Source of the DNA: Cercis canadensis
Lineage: Eukaryota; Streptophyta; Magnoliopsida; Fabales; Fabaceae
Length of the DNA: 64,000 nucleotides
Direction: 5' to 3'
NCBI GenBank assembly: GCA_003255065.1
Contig: QAOA01003577.1
Coordinates: 922,717 to 986,716, forward strand
Both the position numbers and the translations under genes were made by a program. Numbering within the stretch: the stretch's first letter is position 1; every line of letters starts with the position of its first letter. This document shows, piece after piece, positions 22,501 to 33,307 of the stretch. The notes beneath the pieces are model-generated. The model saw nothing but the letters and a program-made list of their open reading frames with translations, was not told the origin of the DNA and ran no database searches.

Positions 22501-24328
22501 AGGAGGAAGCAAAACAGAGGAATAATGGTTGCTTAGTTCAGTGACATGCTTTGCTGACTCGTATTTATGCGACCATTACTTGGGGGTTAAGCCAAGAATG
22601 CTACTTTTTTTGTGCATTCCATTGAAGGGATGTGGTGGACTTGTCACTGTGATGGAGGCTGGGCTTGGAAAGTTAAAAGGAAAAGTGAAGGTCCTGTGCA
22701 TTTGAGTTGAGAGTGATGTGTAACGGGTTGTACTTGAATATGGGTGCCATGTGAAGTTTGTTTTATTGCTGAGGTTGTCATTGGTTTCCAAGTAGACAAT
22801 GAGTCTGCCATTAACCCTTTTCAGCTACTTTTTTCAATGGTCGTCTCCCAACATCAATTACCTTTGAGTTTTGATTTCCCATTAGACTTTATTGATTTTA
22901 ATATCCTGTTATGATCGTCTCACTACATAGAATGGTAAGATGAGTCATTGAGCCAATATTATCTTCTAAATTAGAGTAAATCTTTGTCTTAACCTGCCCC
23001 TATTATATTGAAATTTATTTTTAAAGTCTATACAGACACCTAGTTAGTTAACATTGTTAATTACATTAAGAAGTATGTAATTTATAGTTTATGCTGCTAT
23101 TTATATTTTTTACATGATATATTACATGTGTTGCCTGTGTAATAAGACATTTCAACATGTGCAATGTTAATAATTTAATTTAATTATAGTGATACAAATA
23201 TGATATTTGTGGAAGATATTATATAGTTAAATTAGAGATTTAAAAAATGTTGACATCTTATGTCTTGTTTTAATTCTCAATTCAAGTTCCATTGATTTAA
23301 TCCATGTCATATTGACATACATTAAAACAACAATTATTTGGCATTTTGAATTTATGATTTCAACTACTTTTCACCTTCCTAGATTTTTTTTTTATTTTGA
23401 GATGGACACTTGAATAGGTATTATAATTGTCCGTCCAAATTTCAGTTAGTTTTTTTGTTTTGTTTTTTATAATCAATAGATAGATAGAATTCAATTTTTT
23501 ATTTAGAAATATAAAAAATAAAGATTCAAACTTGAGTCTTTAATCTTATTGAATTGTCCCTAAATCAATTTTGCTTTGTGTGTTTGTGTCACAAATTTTA
23601 GTTAGTTACCTATTGGTTTTTGTCAAACTCAATTTTATCTAATTATCTAAATCAAACGAAAAAAAAAATTATCTAGTTCTCCAATAAGATAGATTTACAT
23701 GAATTAGCTAACTACTTGGACCTTAATTAAATATCTATTGATTATTGGCGATTACTATGCCCCTTTTTCGCAAGAGCCGACCGGAGAGATAGAGACTTTT
23801 AACTTTTTTCTTTTTGGTGAAAGAAAGGGATCGGCATGATCTTTTTTTTTTTTTTCTCCCAACCTAAGCTATTGGGCCGAAACTTTTTGGCAAATTGGGC
23901 CACCAATTGACGAAAAAACCCAATGAGGCCCAAATTAAGCCGCCAACTGGCCTACCTGATCAATGAATTGGAGTTGACCTCCCCCGAACAAGTAATAGTT
24001 TATTCCCGGAGGACGCATTTTGAAATTTCCGCAAGGCGGAAACTTTTTTAAAACTTTGATGAGACATTAACGAGGAATCCGCAAGATACAAGAACAAGTT
24101 ATAAGTTGGTGCATAGGTAGTGTAAATCATTTAAGTGATGCTAGTGTCATAAATTTTAAATAAAAAACTGACATATAACAAAAAAAAAGGTACCTATAAT
24201 TATATAGAAGTTTATATTTAAAATTGAGAAATTTTACTTGAAATTTACAAGACATCATTTAGCTATAAACTATTGTGTACACATGGCTACATACAAACGT
24301 ATAAATATCCTAACTAACAAGTATTTAG
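22501..24328. other. Intergenic AT-rich DNA upstream of the annexin gene
   Basis: Contains the annexin promoter side (first few hundred bases) and then AT-rich sequence with short homopolymers. I see no open gene, RNA gene or bounded element. Confidence 0.5.
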
Positions 24329-24339
24329 GAGCTAAACTT

Positions 24340-24828
24340 ACTTCTCTCTTATTCAGGAACTTCGAGACATGATGAATTGCTGTTGGGAGTTGGTTTTTTC
24401 AATCACGTTTATAGATAAGCCAACCGTTGTGTGGATATTCTAGCCAGAAAAACTCATTTCGGTGAGTTCTCTATCGAACAGTTATGCTCTCTCTCATCTT
24501 GCTTGATGACTATTCTGTTGGAGGATAATGTTAGTGTGCTTTTGCACATAGATGTGTTGACCTAGTCTCTTTTTACTACAATTTTATAATATTACATGTT
24601 TATGTCATATTATATTAATGTAGTAAATATACGTAATTTTTATATTTTATTTGATATAAAATTAATTTATTTTATTTTCTTAAATAAACTTAAAAATAAT
24701 TAATTTGTAAATATATTATTTACATATTAATTATTTTTATATAGTATGACATATAATAAAATATTTAAAAAAATCTCCTTCCTTTTATTTTCTTGAGCTT
24801 TGCCCCGTAATTTATCAAAAAAAAAAAA
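24340..24828 (+). mobile_element. 5'-truncated LINE (RNase H end) with 11-bp target duplication
   Basis: The plus-strand frame reads HVYR-stop-ANRCVDILARKTHF, the end of the RNase H domain found in plant non-LTR retrotransposons (normally ...HVYREANRCADALA...). The TAA in it shows the copy is dead. It ends in a poly-A tract of ~12 bases. The 11-bp sequence GAGCTAAACTT flanks it on both sides (24329-24339 and 24829-24839), the mark of target-primed insertion. Length is 489 bp, so nearly all of the element is missing. Confidence 0.85.
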
Positions 24829-24839
24829 GAGCTAAACTT

Positions 24840-25778
24840 CAACTAGAGCCATGCAGAACATTTTTCTTAATGATAAGAATTAAGATATATAATGTCAAAA
24901 ATTATATTCTTATTTATTTCTTAGCGTATTGCATTATTTTATAATAAAAAATGTGTTTAGAGTTTATTTTATGAAATTATTGTAGAAGGCTATGGCCAAA
25001 AACAAAAATCCTAGTAAGGCATTTCAATGAGAAAAGCAAGGCAGTCGGCGCTCGAAACCCCAAGCATATTGACCAAGAAAAGAATCAGCATGACTTATCA
25101 CTTAAACTATGGCCACCAATTTCTTTGCTTTTACCTTTTTAACCGTGGTGTTCTATTTTTTCTTGCCAAGATATTGACCCTTTAATTATTGATTTTTTTT
25201 TTTGGAGATGTTCCTGATTTAAAAATACTATTATTTAGTTTTCAGTGACATTAATATGTGCTGTTGCATAGGTTGTATGTCGACATCATATAAGGGGTCA
25301 CATTTTTAAGTCTTTTTATTAGCAATCAAATGAAGTCAATAACCACAAAAAAAATAAATTAAGACACCCAATCTTAATTTCAATTTTAAGATTAAAATTA
25401 ATAATAGAGGAAAAAAAATAAAGCATAGCTTTAGGCTTTAAAGGAAAATTTATCGAGAAAAAAGAAAAGAAATTTGTGGAGAAGATAGGGGCTTTTATGG
25501 AATTACGGCAGATTACAATTTCTTGTTCCGGCTGAGGTACATCATAATTACATTCCTTGCCTTTACCTGCTTATTCATTCTCTTGTTTCGTCTCACGTCT
25601 CACCTTTTTCTGTCTCTCTCTGGTCCAGTGCAACTCTGGTTTGTTCGGTGACACTACCACTGCAAGCTGGCTTGTATCCCACCTGTCTCTCTTCTCACAC
25701 TCTCCTCCACAAAACTTAGAAGACTCCTCAAACAGCTTCTGCTATTCAGAATCGGCTTATACTAATTACCTGATCGCA
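24840..25778. other. Promoter and 5' UTR region of the BPA1-like gene
   Basis: AT-rich until about 25490, then a more pyrimidine-rich transcribed-looking leader with CT runs. An upstream open frame (25557-25883) overlaps the true start and is unlikely to be a protein gene, though it includes ATGs that could act as uORFs. Confidence 0.45.
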
Positions 25779-28700
25779 ATGCAGGTCAGTTTTCACCCAA
25801 TTCAAAGCTCCACTCTATCGTCTCAAGCTTCTTATTCGAGTTCAAAATTTGACCCTTCTTCTTTTTCTTCTTGTGTTTCGTAATATTTTTAGAATCTTAT
25901 TTGGTCTTCTATTTCTCGGTTTTTTTTTCTTTTTTTTCTTTTCTTCTTTTCAGACTAGGACAGTTCAAGTAAAGCATGTATCAGATCTAGCTAGTGAGAG
26001 AGAGATTCACGAATTTTTCTCGTTTTCTGGAGAAATCGAGCACATTGAGATCCAAAGGTATGTAATTTGTACACCAAAATGTTTAATTTTATGTGTTTTC
26101 AATTCTTAGAATTCAACTTTGCTAGTTCTGATTCACCATCCCTGTTTGGAAGCTGAGAAAGGGAAAGGGTAGAAGAAAAGCCAAACAAGAAATCACGGGG
26201 TGTTTTTACTTTTGATTTAATGATATAAAAATGCATTAAAATAAAATAAAAGGAGAAAAGGGCAGGCTTGAACTATTTTTGTACAGTGCACCGCCCCAGT
26301 ACAGTCATATGCTTTCCTGTTTTGTAGGCCTCTTTAATGCTGGCTTAGACAATATGATTGCAGATGAACTAAAACAAGCTGTGCCTTTAACTCAGCTGTC
26401 TCCACTATTTTTCTTTACTTCTTCATGCATGTTGTGACTTGTGAGCAATCAAATCCATATTATGGGTTGATTTTTTGTCTGTTTGTTGCAGTGAATCCGG
26501 GCAACCGAAGACTGCATTTGTGACATTTAAAGACCCGAAAGCGCTTGAAATTGCACTATTGTTATCGGTAATATTTCTCTTTAATAATTTTGTTAGTGGA
26601 GTAATCTTCAAATTTACTTTAAGGAAGGATGACTGGACGCTGAAGTGAATGCTTCTAACTTCAAAGTTTAATGCACTGCCAGACATAGCCAGTCTAAGTG
26701 CAAAGGACATTGCTTTAAAGTAATTGCTAGCAAATGAAATCTGGTGTTAGACTTAGTTGAATGAAAATAATTCAAGAGATTATATCATTTAGGATTTACA
26801 TCATGCGGGATATATTAATAAAACTGAGGAGTTCAGTTGAGGTTCATTCTGATAATTAGAAAATAATGTTCAAGTGGTAGTGTTTGCGACAGAATTTAAT
26901 TATATCATGTCTGTTTTATTGTCGATGCTCTGTTGATTGTTTGGACATGCTGATAATTATCCAACGGGAATTTGTTCCTGAAACATATTATAGCATGTCA
27001 ATTGTGACCATGATACATGTTGGGATGTGCTACTAGGGTTGCATGCATTACTATGGATGATTAAGAAAACATTACATACTCATAAGTCATGAAAAGTTTT
27101 CTGTGAGAGATCCGTTCATTTGATATGGATCGCCTCAAAGAAAATGAAAAAATTTGCGTTTAGTCAATAATGTATACTAGATTATGGTGCAAATTATATG
27201 AACTAGAACTTCAGAAAGAAGTAATGAGATTAAAGTCCTCAAAATGCTTTTTGTAGCAGTTTAAGTAGATTGGAAGTATATGACCTTCCTTTTTTTTTCC
27301 TCTTTTCCTTGGGCTGGCCTATTATCTTCTGACAGGGTCACATTTTGTGTTTGATATTGAATTGGTAATTCATTTATGTTGTATTAGCCTTTGCGTGTTG
27401 TGTCTTGGGAAAGTGAAACTCCTGCTGTCTTTGCAGGGAGCAACAATAGTGGACCGGATAGTGAGTATAACTCCAGCTGAGAACTATGTACCAAAACATG
27501 AGATGCAGGTATTGACAACTCCTTGATATATTATATTTCTGTGTTGATGTGAACTTGTAATTGATCAAGTGCACTTAATTCAGGAAGTAAGGATGGTGGA
27601 ATATGCCATAAATGTTGCTCCTGCTGAAAACATTTCGCCAAATATTGAGGTAAGGCTTATTGTAACTTTCTTAGAAGCAATAATCTAACTATTTCAAGGG
27701 CTTCTTAATTCTTATATTTGTGTCAGTCATGTATTACATGCTTAAAATATGCAGCATTGCCTTCAGTTTATTTTTGAAGCCAGGCAATTATCATTAGTAC
27801 TGTGTGAATTATATTTTTCTGATTGACCTTTTACTGTTTGCTGTACTACATCTCTTTCAGCATGAGAAAGCCATCCCTACTACCAATGGAAGAATTTACA
27901 TTAGTAGAGCACAAGATGTAGTAACAAGTGTGCTGGCAAAAGGTTCAGCAATACGACAAGATGCTGTGAACAAAGCTAAAGCATTTGATGAAAAGCATCA
28001 GTTGACTGCTAATGCATCTGCAAAGGTCATTTCGTTAGACAAGAGAGTTGGACTGACAGAGAAATTGACGGTTGGCATTTCTGTGGTCAACGAGAAGGTG
28101 AAGTATGTTGATCAGAGGCTTCATGTTTCAGATAAAACAATGGCAGCAATTCTTGCAGCTGAGAGGAAGTTGAATGATACCGGATCAGCTGTTAAAACAA
28201 GCAGGTTTGGGATCATGTCTGCTTGAAAGTATGATTTAGTATCACAACTTTTATTCTATAGCTCTTTCTATGGAATTACTTTGCCCCTTAATTTTTATTC
28301 CTGATAAAAGTCAAATTAGACTTCTCCTGGAATCAGTTAGTCTTGAGGAAATTGTCTTTCACGGTTTTGCCTCAGTCAGTGACTCTGCATCTAATAGGGC
28401 AAAAGAAATAAGGAAAAGGGAACAGTAGATCTTGTTTGAAATTTAGGGAACTGTTAGAAGGAGTTTCCCTCTGAGAATCCTTGGCAACTGAGTTAAATGT
28501 AAAGCATGATGAGGTGCAGAACCGTAAAAGATGTTTAGCTGTCAGTTTTAGGTGCAACATTGAACCTAGAATTTTTAATTGAATGATTCATAATGTTCAC
28601 TTACTGAAGATTTTGAGGTTCATAATATTTATTGTGATTCTCGCAATATCCTTTAAACTTTCCCACTGATCCTGGTGTTTCTCTTTTATTTTTTTTGGGG

Positions 28701-29211
28701 GTCAAATAGATCTTATTGTTTGGAGGAGGTTGTCTTTGATTCTGCCATCGCTGTTTCTCTTGAGAGGATTATGTTTTGGATCTTGATGAGAAAACATATG
28801 ATTTACCTTTGGTTCTCTGCAGATATGTGACTTCTGGAACAGCATGGTTAAGTGGCGCCTTCACTAAGGTGGCAAAGGCTGGGCAAGTTGCTGGTACAAA
28901 AACTAGAGAAAAGTTCCATTTGGCTGTATCAAACTTGACAGCAAAGGTATTTCTGAAGATAAAATAACTTTAAACCCCTAATCTGTCTTCTTGTTTAGTT
29001 CATTTTTTCTCTTTGGACGGTGTATCTTTAACCTGCATGAGTATGGATTCTGAGGAAAACCAAGAGATTTTTTTTTGGGGGTGGGGGTTTGAGGGAGGTA
29101 GTTTGTGCTCTTAGTTTAAATCTGCAAATGAACTGTCAATCCTGGTTGATTGTACCTTTGTGAATTATGTGATTTCATCCATCAATGCAGGAACCATCAG
29201 TTGCTGCATAA
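25779..29211 (+). CDS. BPA1-like RRM protein (binding partner of ACD11 family)
   Basis: Eight coding exons: 25779-25784, 25954-26057, 26492-26567, 27437-27508, 27584-27649, 27861-28204, 28823-28946 and 29191-29211. They total 813 nt and encode 270 residues. The first exon codes only Met-Gln before its donor. Residues 3-~75 are a degenerate RRM (TVQVKHVSDLASEREIHEFF, EIEHIEIQ, KTAFVTFKDPKALEIALLLSGATIVDR). The middle has a linker (ITPAENYVP). The C-terminal half is helical and Ala/Lys-rich (SVLAKGSAIRQDAVNKAKAFDEKHQL, then YVTSGTAWLSGAFTKVAKAGQVAG), ending EPSVAA. This layout is that of Arabidopsis BPA1 and BPL proteins, which bind the ceramide-1-phosphate transfer protein ACD11 and affect cell death and defence. 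RNA binding has been doubted for this family. All junctions keep frame. Confidence 0.92.
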
Positions 29212-30671
29212 GCCAGAGTCTGATATTCATGGTCGCATCAAGAGGTCTTTTGTCGTGATCTCTTCCAGAGCATTTTGCTGTGGTAAACAATTTGGTCTTG
29301 GAAATTGAGATATGGTGATGCAGAATTGAGATAGGAGAAGATAGGCATCGGCTGCTTTCTTCTTTTGTCCTCCAACAGTTTGTTGCATGTGGCAAGTATT
29401 GTGATTCAATTTTTTTTTTCTTTCTATTTTTTAACATTCTTTTGTTACTATGGTGTTTTGGCTGTTGCTTCTGTGTAATTGAGCAGTTGTAGTTCCGGCT
29501 TTTTTTTTGTGAAAGGGAAATTATAGATGTGAGGTAATGCTTCCCCCAAAAAATCTATTCAAGAAATTAGCCTACCATGTAAGAACACTTCCATCTTGTT
29601 GTGTCATAAACGCTCTAAAGATTTCTGAGATAAATTATTGCCGTGAAGACTTCAGAGTTATTCCTTTTTTCCATTTCTCTTATAAAATTGGTGGAATCTG
29701 TACTTTTGACGATGTTATGGAAACACAATCATTGGTGTCCCTCCGGACAAAGATCAAAGAGTCCTCCACTTTTGACCAATATGATGGTGGATGAACACTG
29801 TTTAATCTTGTAGCTTAGGATCCTCTAAAGTGACTGAATTTGCGCTCTCAAAATGGCTGCAAACATGTGCGTACTAATGCTTCCAAGTTGTAATCCAATA
29901 ACCACTTCACAATTCCAATTTTAAACTATGTGGCCTCTAAGCAAGTCTATTCGTTTGTTTGAAGAGAAGATACTAAGTTCTAAGGATATTAAATTAAACA
30001 GAGTCCCCAAGTTATTCCATTTTAGTTATTGCCACAAATTAAGAGAAACATATTTAAATTTATTAATAAAAAAGGAAAAAAAGATTATAATGTGACAACT
30101 ATGGGCAGTAGCACGAGGAATAAGCATAAGTAAGGGCTTTTATAGTTCTAGATACAATGCCAAGAATCAGAGTGTTGTTCAGAATAACAGGAGCAAATAG
30201 AGCACGCATTTCACTTTACTATAAATTCTAATATAAGCTGTGAACAAGTAGCTGGCAAATGCAACTGTTAGTAATATATCTTGAAACAGAAAAGTCCACT
30301 AAGTTCTAACTACTCAACCAAGTTATGTGATGGGCCAGTTTCCCATTTCTGCTGTTTTTTTTAAATTTTTTTGTTCTAATTGCACATGATCGTAATAGAA
30401 CATACGCATTTGGAGGATGCATACCAGAGTTAGAACTTATAATACCCTTTCAGGAACCAATTTCGAGTGATCATTGGCTAATATTTGTAAGTAGTCACAG
30501 CCCCTAAAACATGATGTTGGAGTCTTGAAGAGCTACTTCTTTATGATAACTTTTTTCTGTGAGGAGAACAGAAATGGGCTAATCTTATCGTTGGTTTACG
30601 GGCCTTAATAAGCCCAAAAAAAGCCCTCTGGATGCACAAAATGCTTCTAGTTGACGTTTGCGGCGGTTCTG
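29212..30671. other. 3' UTR of the BPA1-like gene and intergenic DNA
   Basis: The first ~300 bases are probably the 3' UTR. The remainder is AT-rich, with no gene or element that I can support. Confidence 0.5.
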
Positions 30672-30683
30672 AGTCCCACACTG
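30672..30683 (+). promoter_or_regulatory. Upstream sequence element (USE) of the U2 snRNA gene
   Basis: AGTCCCACACTG matches the plant snRNA USE consensus RTCCCACATCG closely. It sits ~33 bases before the TATA box, the spacing known for RNA polymerase II-transcribed plant U-snRNA genes. Confidence 0.85.
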
Positions 30684-30716
30684 CTAAGAAGCAAAACATG
30701 AAGCCGAGGAGCGGCA

Positions 30717-30722
30717 TATAAA
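30717..30722 (+). promoter_or_regulatory. TATA box of the U2 snRNA gene
   Basis: TATAAA 32 bases upstream of the U2 5' end at 30749, paired with the USE at 30672-30683. Confidence 0.85.
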
Positions 30723-30748
30723 ATTCACGGACTGAGGAGAAGCACAGC

Positions 30749-30944
30749 ATACCTTTCTCGGCCTTTTGGCTAAGATCAAGTGTAGTATCTGTTCTTATCA
30801 GTTTAATATCTGATACGTGGGTCATTGGCTCACATGATATTAAATTAATTTTTTTAGAGGGAGGGCTCACCGAGGTAGCTTGCTACTGGGATCCTCTTGC
30901 GTTGCCCATGCGTTGCACCACTGCACGGGCCTGGCGCACCCTAC
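30749..30944 (+). ncRNA. U2: U2 spliceosomal snRNA
   Basis: Begins ATACCTTTCTCGGCCTTTTG, the conserved U2 5' end, and holds the branch-point recognition sequence GTAGTA (30782-30787), the stem-loop II region (ATCTGATACGTGGG), an Sm-type site (AATTTTTTTAGAG near 30847-30859) and 3' stem-loops III (GTAGCTTGCTAC) and IV (GCCC...GGGC). The length of ~196 nt is set by comparison with Arabidopsis U2; the exact 3' end is within a few bases of 30944. With an intact USE and TATA box at correct spacing it is likely a working gene and not one of the many U2 pseudogenes. Confidence 0.93.
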
Positions 30945-31680
30945 CAAACCAATCCAAAGATTTGTTGAGTCGTATTTTTCGGCCCAGGCCCAGATTCATG
31001 TTCACATCGTCAATTCAATTAAGTCAAAGTTCTTAGTCTGAGCGAAAACAAATAACAAAATTCAATTAAGTGAAAGTGATTCTTATTATTTAGCACCATG
31101 AAATTTGTTTTCTTTTTAATGTTTGTTTCTTGGAGCCTTGAGCACGAGTTCTGCAAGTTTCCTTATTTATTGTCATTGCATCCTCCCAAGCAAACAAAAA
31201 CTATAATGAGGATAACAATTAATGTAATATAAAAATTGTTGATGTAAATATAAAAAATAAAGGACGAAAATTAAATATTTTTATATCAATAATTATTGTC
31301 ATATAAAAAATATATTATATATTTTTTTAATATGTGAAAAACCTCTTTGTTTAAAATTAGTGGAGTACATGTGCACACAAGTGTCTGCCAACAATAAAAA
31401 TACAGGAAATTAAATTATAGGCCAATTGGTTATTGTAGATCATGGTCAAGAGCTATTGTCGTTTTCTATTTTATTAAGAACAATGTGAAATTCAAGTTCT
31501 TCTTAGTTGCCCACCTTCCCTTTCTCTTTCCCCTAACTTCCGTTCCCTTGCTCCCTTCACCATAACTCTACAACTCTCCCTTGCTTCGTTCACCATCACT
31601 CTGCAACTTCCCCTTACTCCGTTCACCACCACCAATAAAGAACTAACCAATTATGGTCTTCCTCACGCCAAGACTAGTGC
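30945..31680. other. Intergenic, AT-rich
   Basis: Sequence downstream of U2, with no gene or element seen. A pyrimidine-rich stretch begins at about 31500. Confidence 0.5.
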
Positions 31681-32359
31681 CAAATTTGGTCATTTTTATG
31701 CCAAAAAATTTACCTTTAACCCATTACATTTTTTTTTTCTCCCCCATGCCGCCGATAGTCCCTCTCTCCTCTACAACCCCACCAGCAATATTGAGACTTT
31801 TTTTCTACTTCTTCTTGTGCTACCTATTGTTCCAAAACCTTGCACCATCCTCATCGTTCCTTTATCCTTCTTAATCTCTACCTTCCTCTTTCTTTCTTTT
31901 CTTGCTAGTTGATTGTCAAATTTTTTTGAACTATTATGATGTTTCCTTTCTTCTTCTCTAGTTCTCTGTTTTGCATTGGTGACGGTGGAAATTGGGACTT
32001 TNACTTTTACATAATGTAATATTTGTGTCAAAAAGCCCCAAATTTGGTCATTTTTATGCCAAAAAATTTACCTTTAACCCATTACATTTTTTTGTTCTCC
32101 CCCATGCCGCCGATAGTCCCTCTCTCCTCTACAACCCCACCAGCAATATTGAGACTTTTTTTCTACTTCTTCTTGTGCTACCCATTGTTCCAAAACCTTG
32201 CACCATCCTCATCGTTCCTTTATCCTTCTTAATCTCTACCTTCCTCTTTCTTTCTTTTCTTGCTAGTTGATTGTCAAATTTTTTTGAACTATTATGATGT
32301 TTCCTTTCTTCTTCTCTAGTTCTCTGTTTTGCATTGGTGACGGTGGAAATTGGGACTTT
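31681..32359. repeat. ~320-bp direct repeat around a single-N join at 32002
   Basis: 31681-32001 and 32039-32359 are nearly identical (CAAATTTGGTCATTTTTATG through GGTGGAAATTGGGACTTT). The N at 32002 and ~36 non-matching bases separate them. Given the same pattern at other Ns, this is probably an unmerged contig overlap, though a true tandem repeat cannot be excluded here. Open frames in it are Leu/Phe-rich and not credible genes. Confidence 0.8.
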
Positions 32360-32819
32360 GGTTTTGGATGGGATTGGGATGTTCATGAAATTGGGGCTTT
32401 GGTTTTGATTTTGAACGGAGCAATTTGGGATAACAAATTGAATATAGAAAAAAGGATGAGGTGGTGTTAACGTGTAAAAAATAATACAAACACCATTATT
32501 ATCTAAATTAATTTACCTAAATTTTTTTCAATAATTATTGGCTTTTAACCCACGTTTGACAGCTTGAAATATAAATATTTAAAACAGTGAATTTCAAGCA
32601 CCATGTGGTGTGAGGTGAAACCACCAATCAGTCCAGCCCATCCCATAAAATAAATATTTCGTTGACTGTTTTGGAATAGACTTACAGTAGAACTTGATTT
32701 TTTTGTTTATATCTTTGTAATATGGATCACACCAAAACTTCTTCAATAAAAATTATAGTGTCATCTCCTAAAATAACTTAACAACCACCAAAGTTTACAC
32801 AATTATATAAGAAATTACA

Positions 32820-33307
32820 ATGAAATTTGAATCAGCACTGCTCTTTAAATAAAACTGATCACCTAACCGTGGTTCACTATTCTTTTTTCTTTTGGGGTAA
32901 TTACAAGGAGATTTCTTCGACATATATTTAATTTAAGATTATTTTTGGTAACCTCAATTCTCAAACTTTAACATTTGTCAAGAGTTTCGACCGTGATTGA
33001 TGATGAGAGGTCAATCCCATACATAGAGTGGAGCTCAACAGATTGAATTTTCCATTCTCNTGAAATTTGAACCTCTTTAAATAAAACTGATCACCTAACC
33101 GTGGTTCACTATTCTTTTTTCTTTTGGGGTAATTAGAGTATTAGGCTATTACAAGGAGATTTCTTCGACATATATTTAATTTAAGATTATTTTTGGTAAC
33201 CTCAATTCTCAAACTTTAACATTTGTCAAGAGTTTCGACCGTGATTGATGATGAGAGGTCAATCCCATACATAGAGTGGAGCTCAACAGATTGAATTTTC
33301 CATTCTC
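32820..33307. repeat. ~240-bp direct repeat around a single-N join at 33060
   Basis: 32820-33059 and 33061-33307 match (TGAAATTTGAA...TTCCATTCTC) but differ by indels: eight extra bases near 32833 on the left and 16 extra near 33134 on the right. This looks like two haplotypes of one locus laid end to end. Confidence 0.8.

Noticed and set aside
25557-25883. 108-aa open frame upstream of the BPA1-like gene
   Set aside because: It overlaps the leader, first coding exon and intron of that gene in another frame and has no family resemblance. It may only matter as a source of upstream ATGs.
31653-32270. Leu/Phe/Pro-rich open frames on both strands
   Set aside because: They lie in the repeated sequence around the N at 32002, have low-complexity composition, match no family I know and show no splice or start context.
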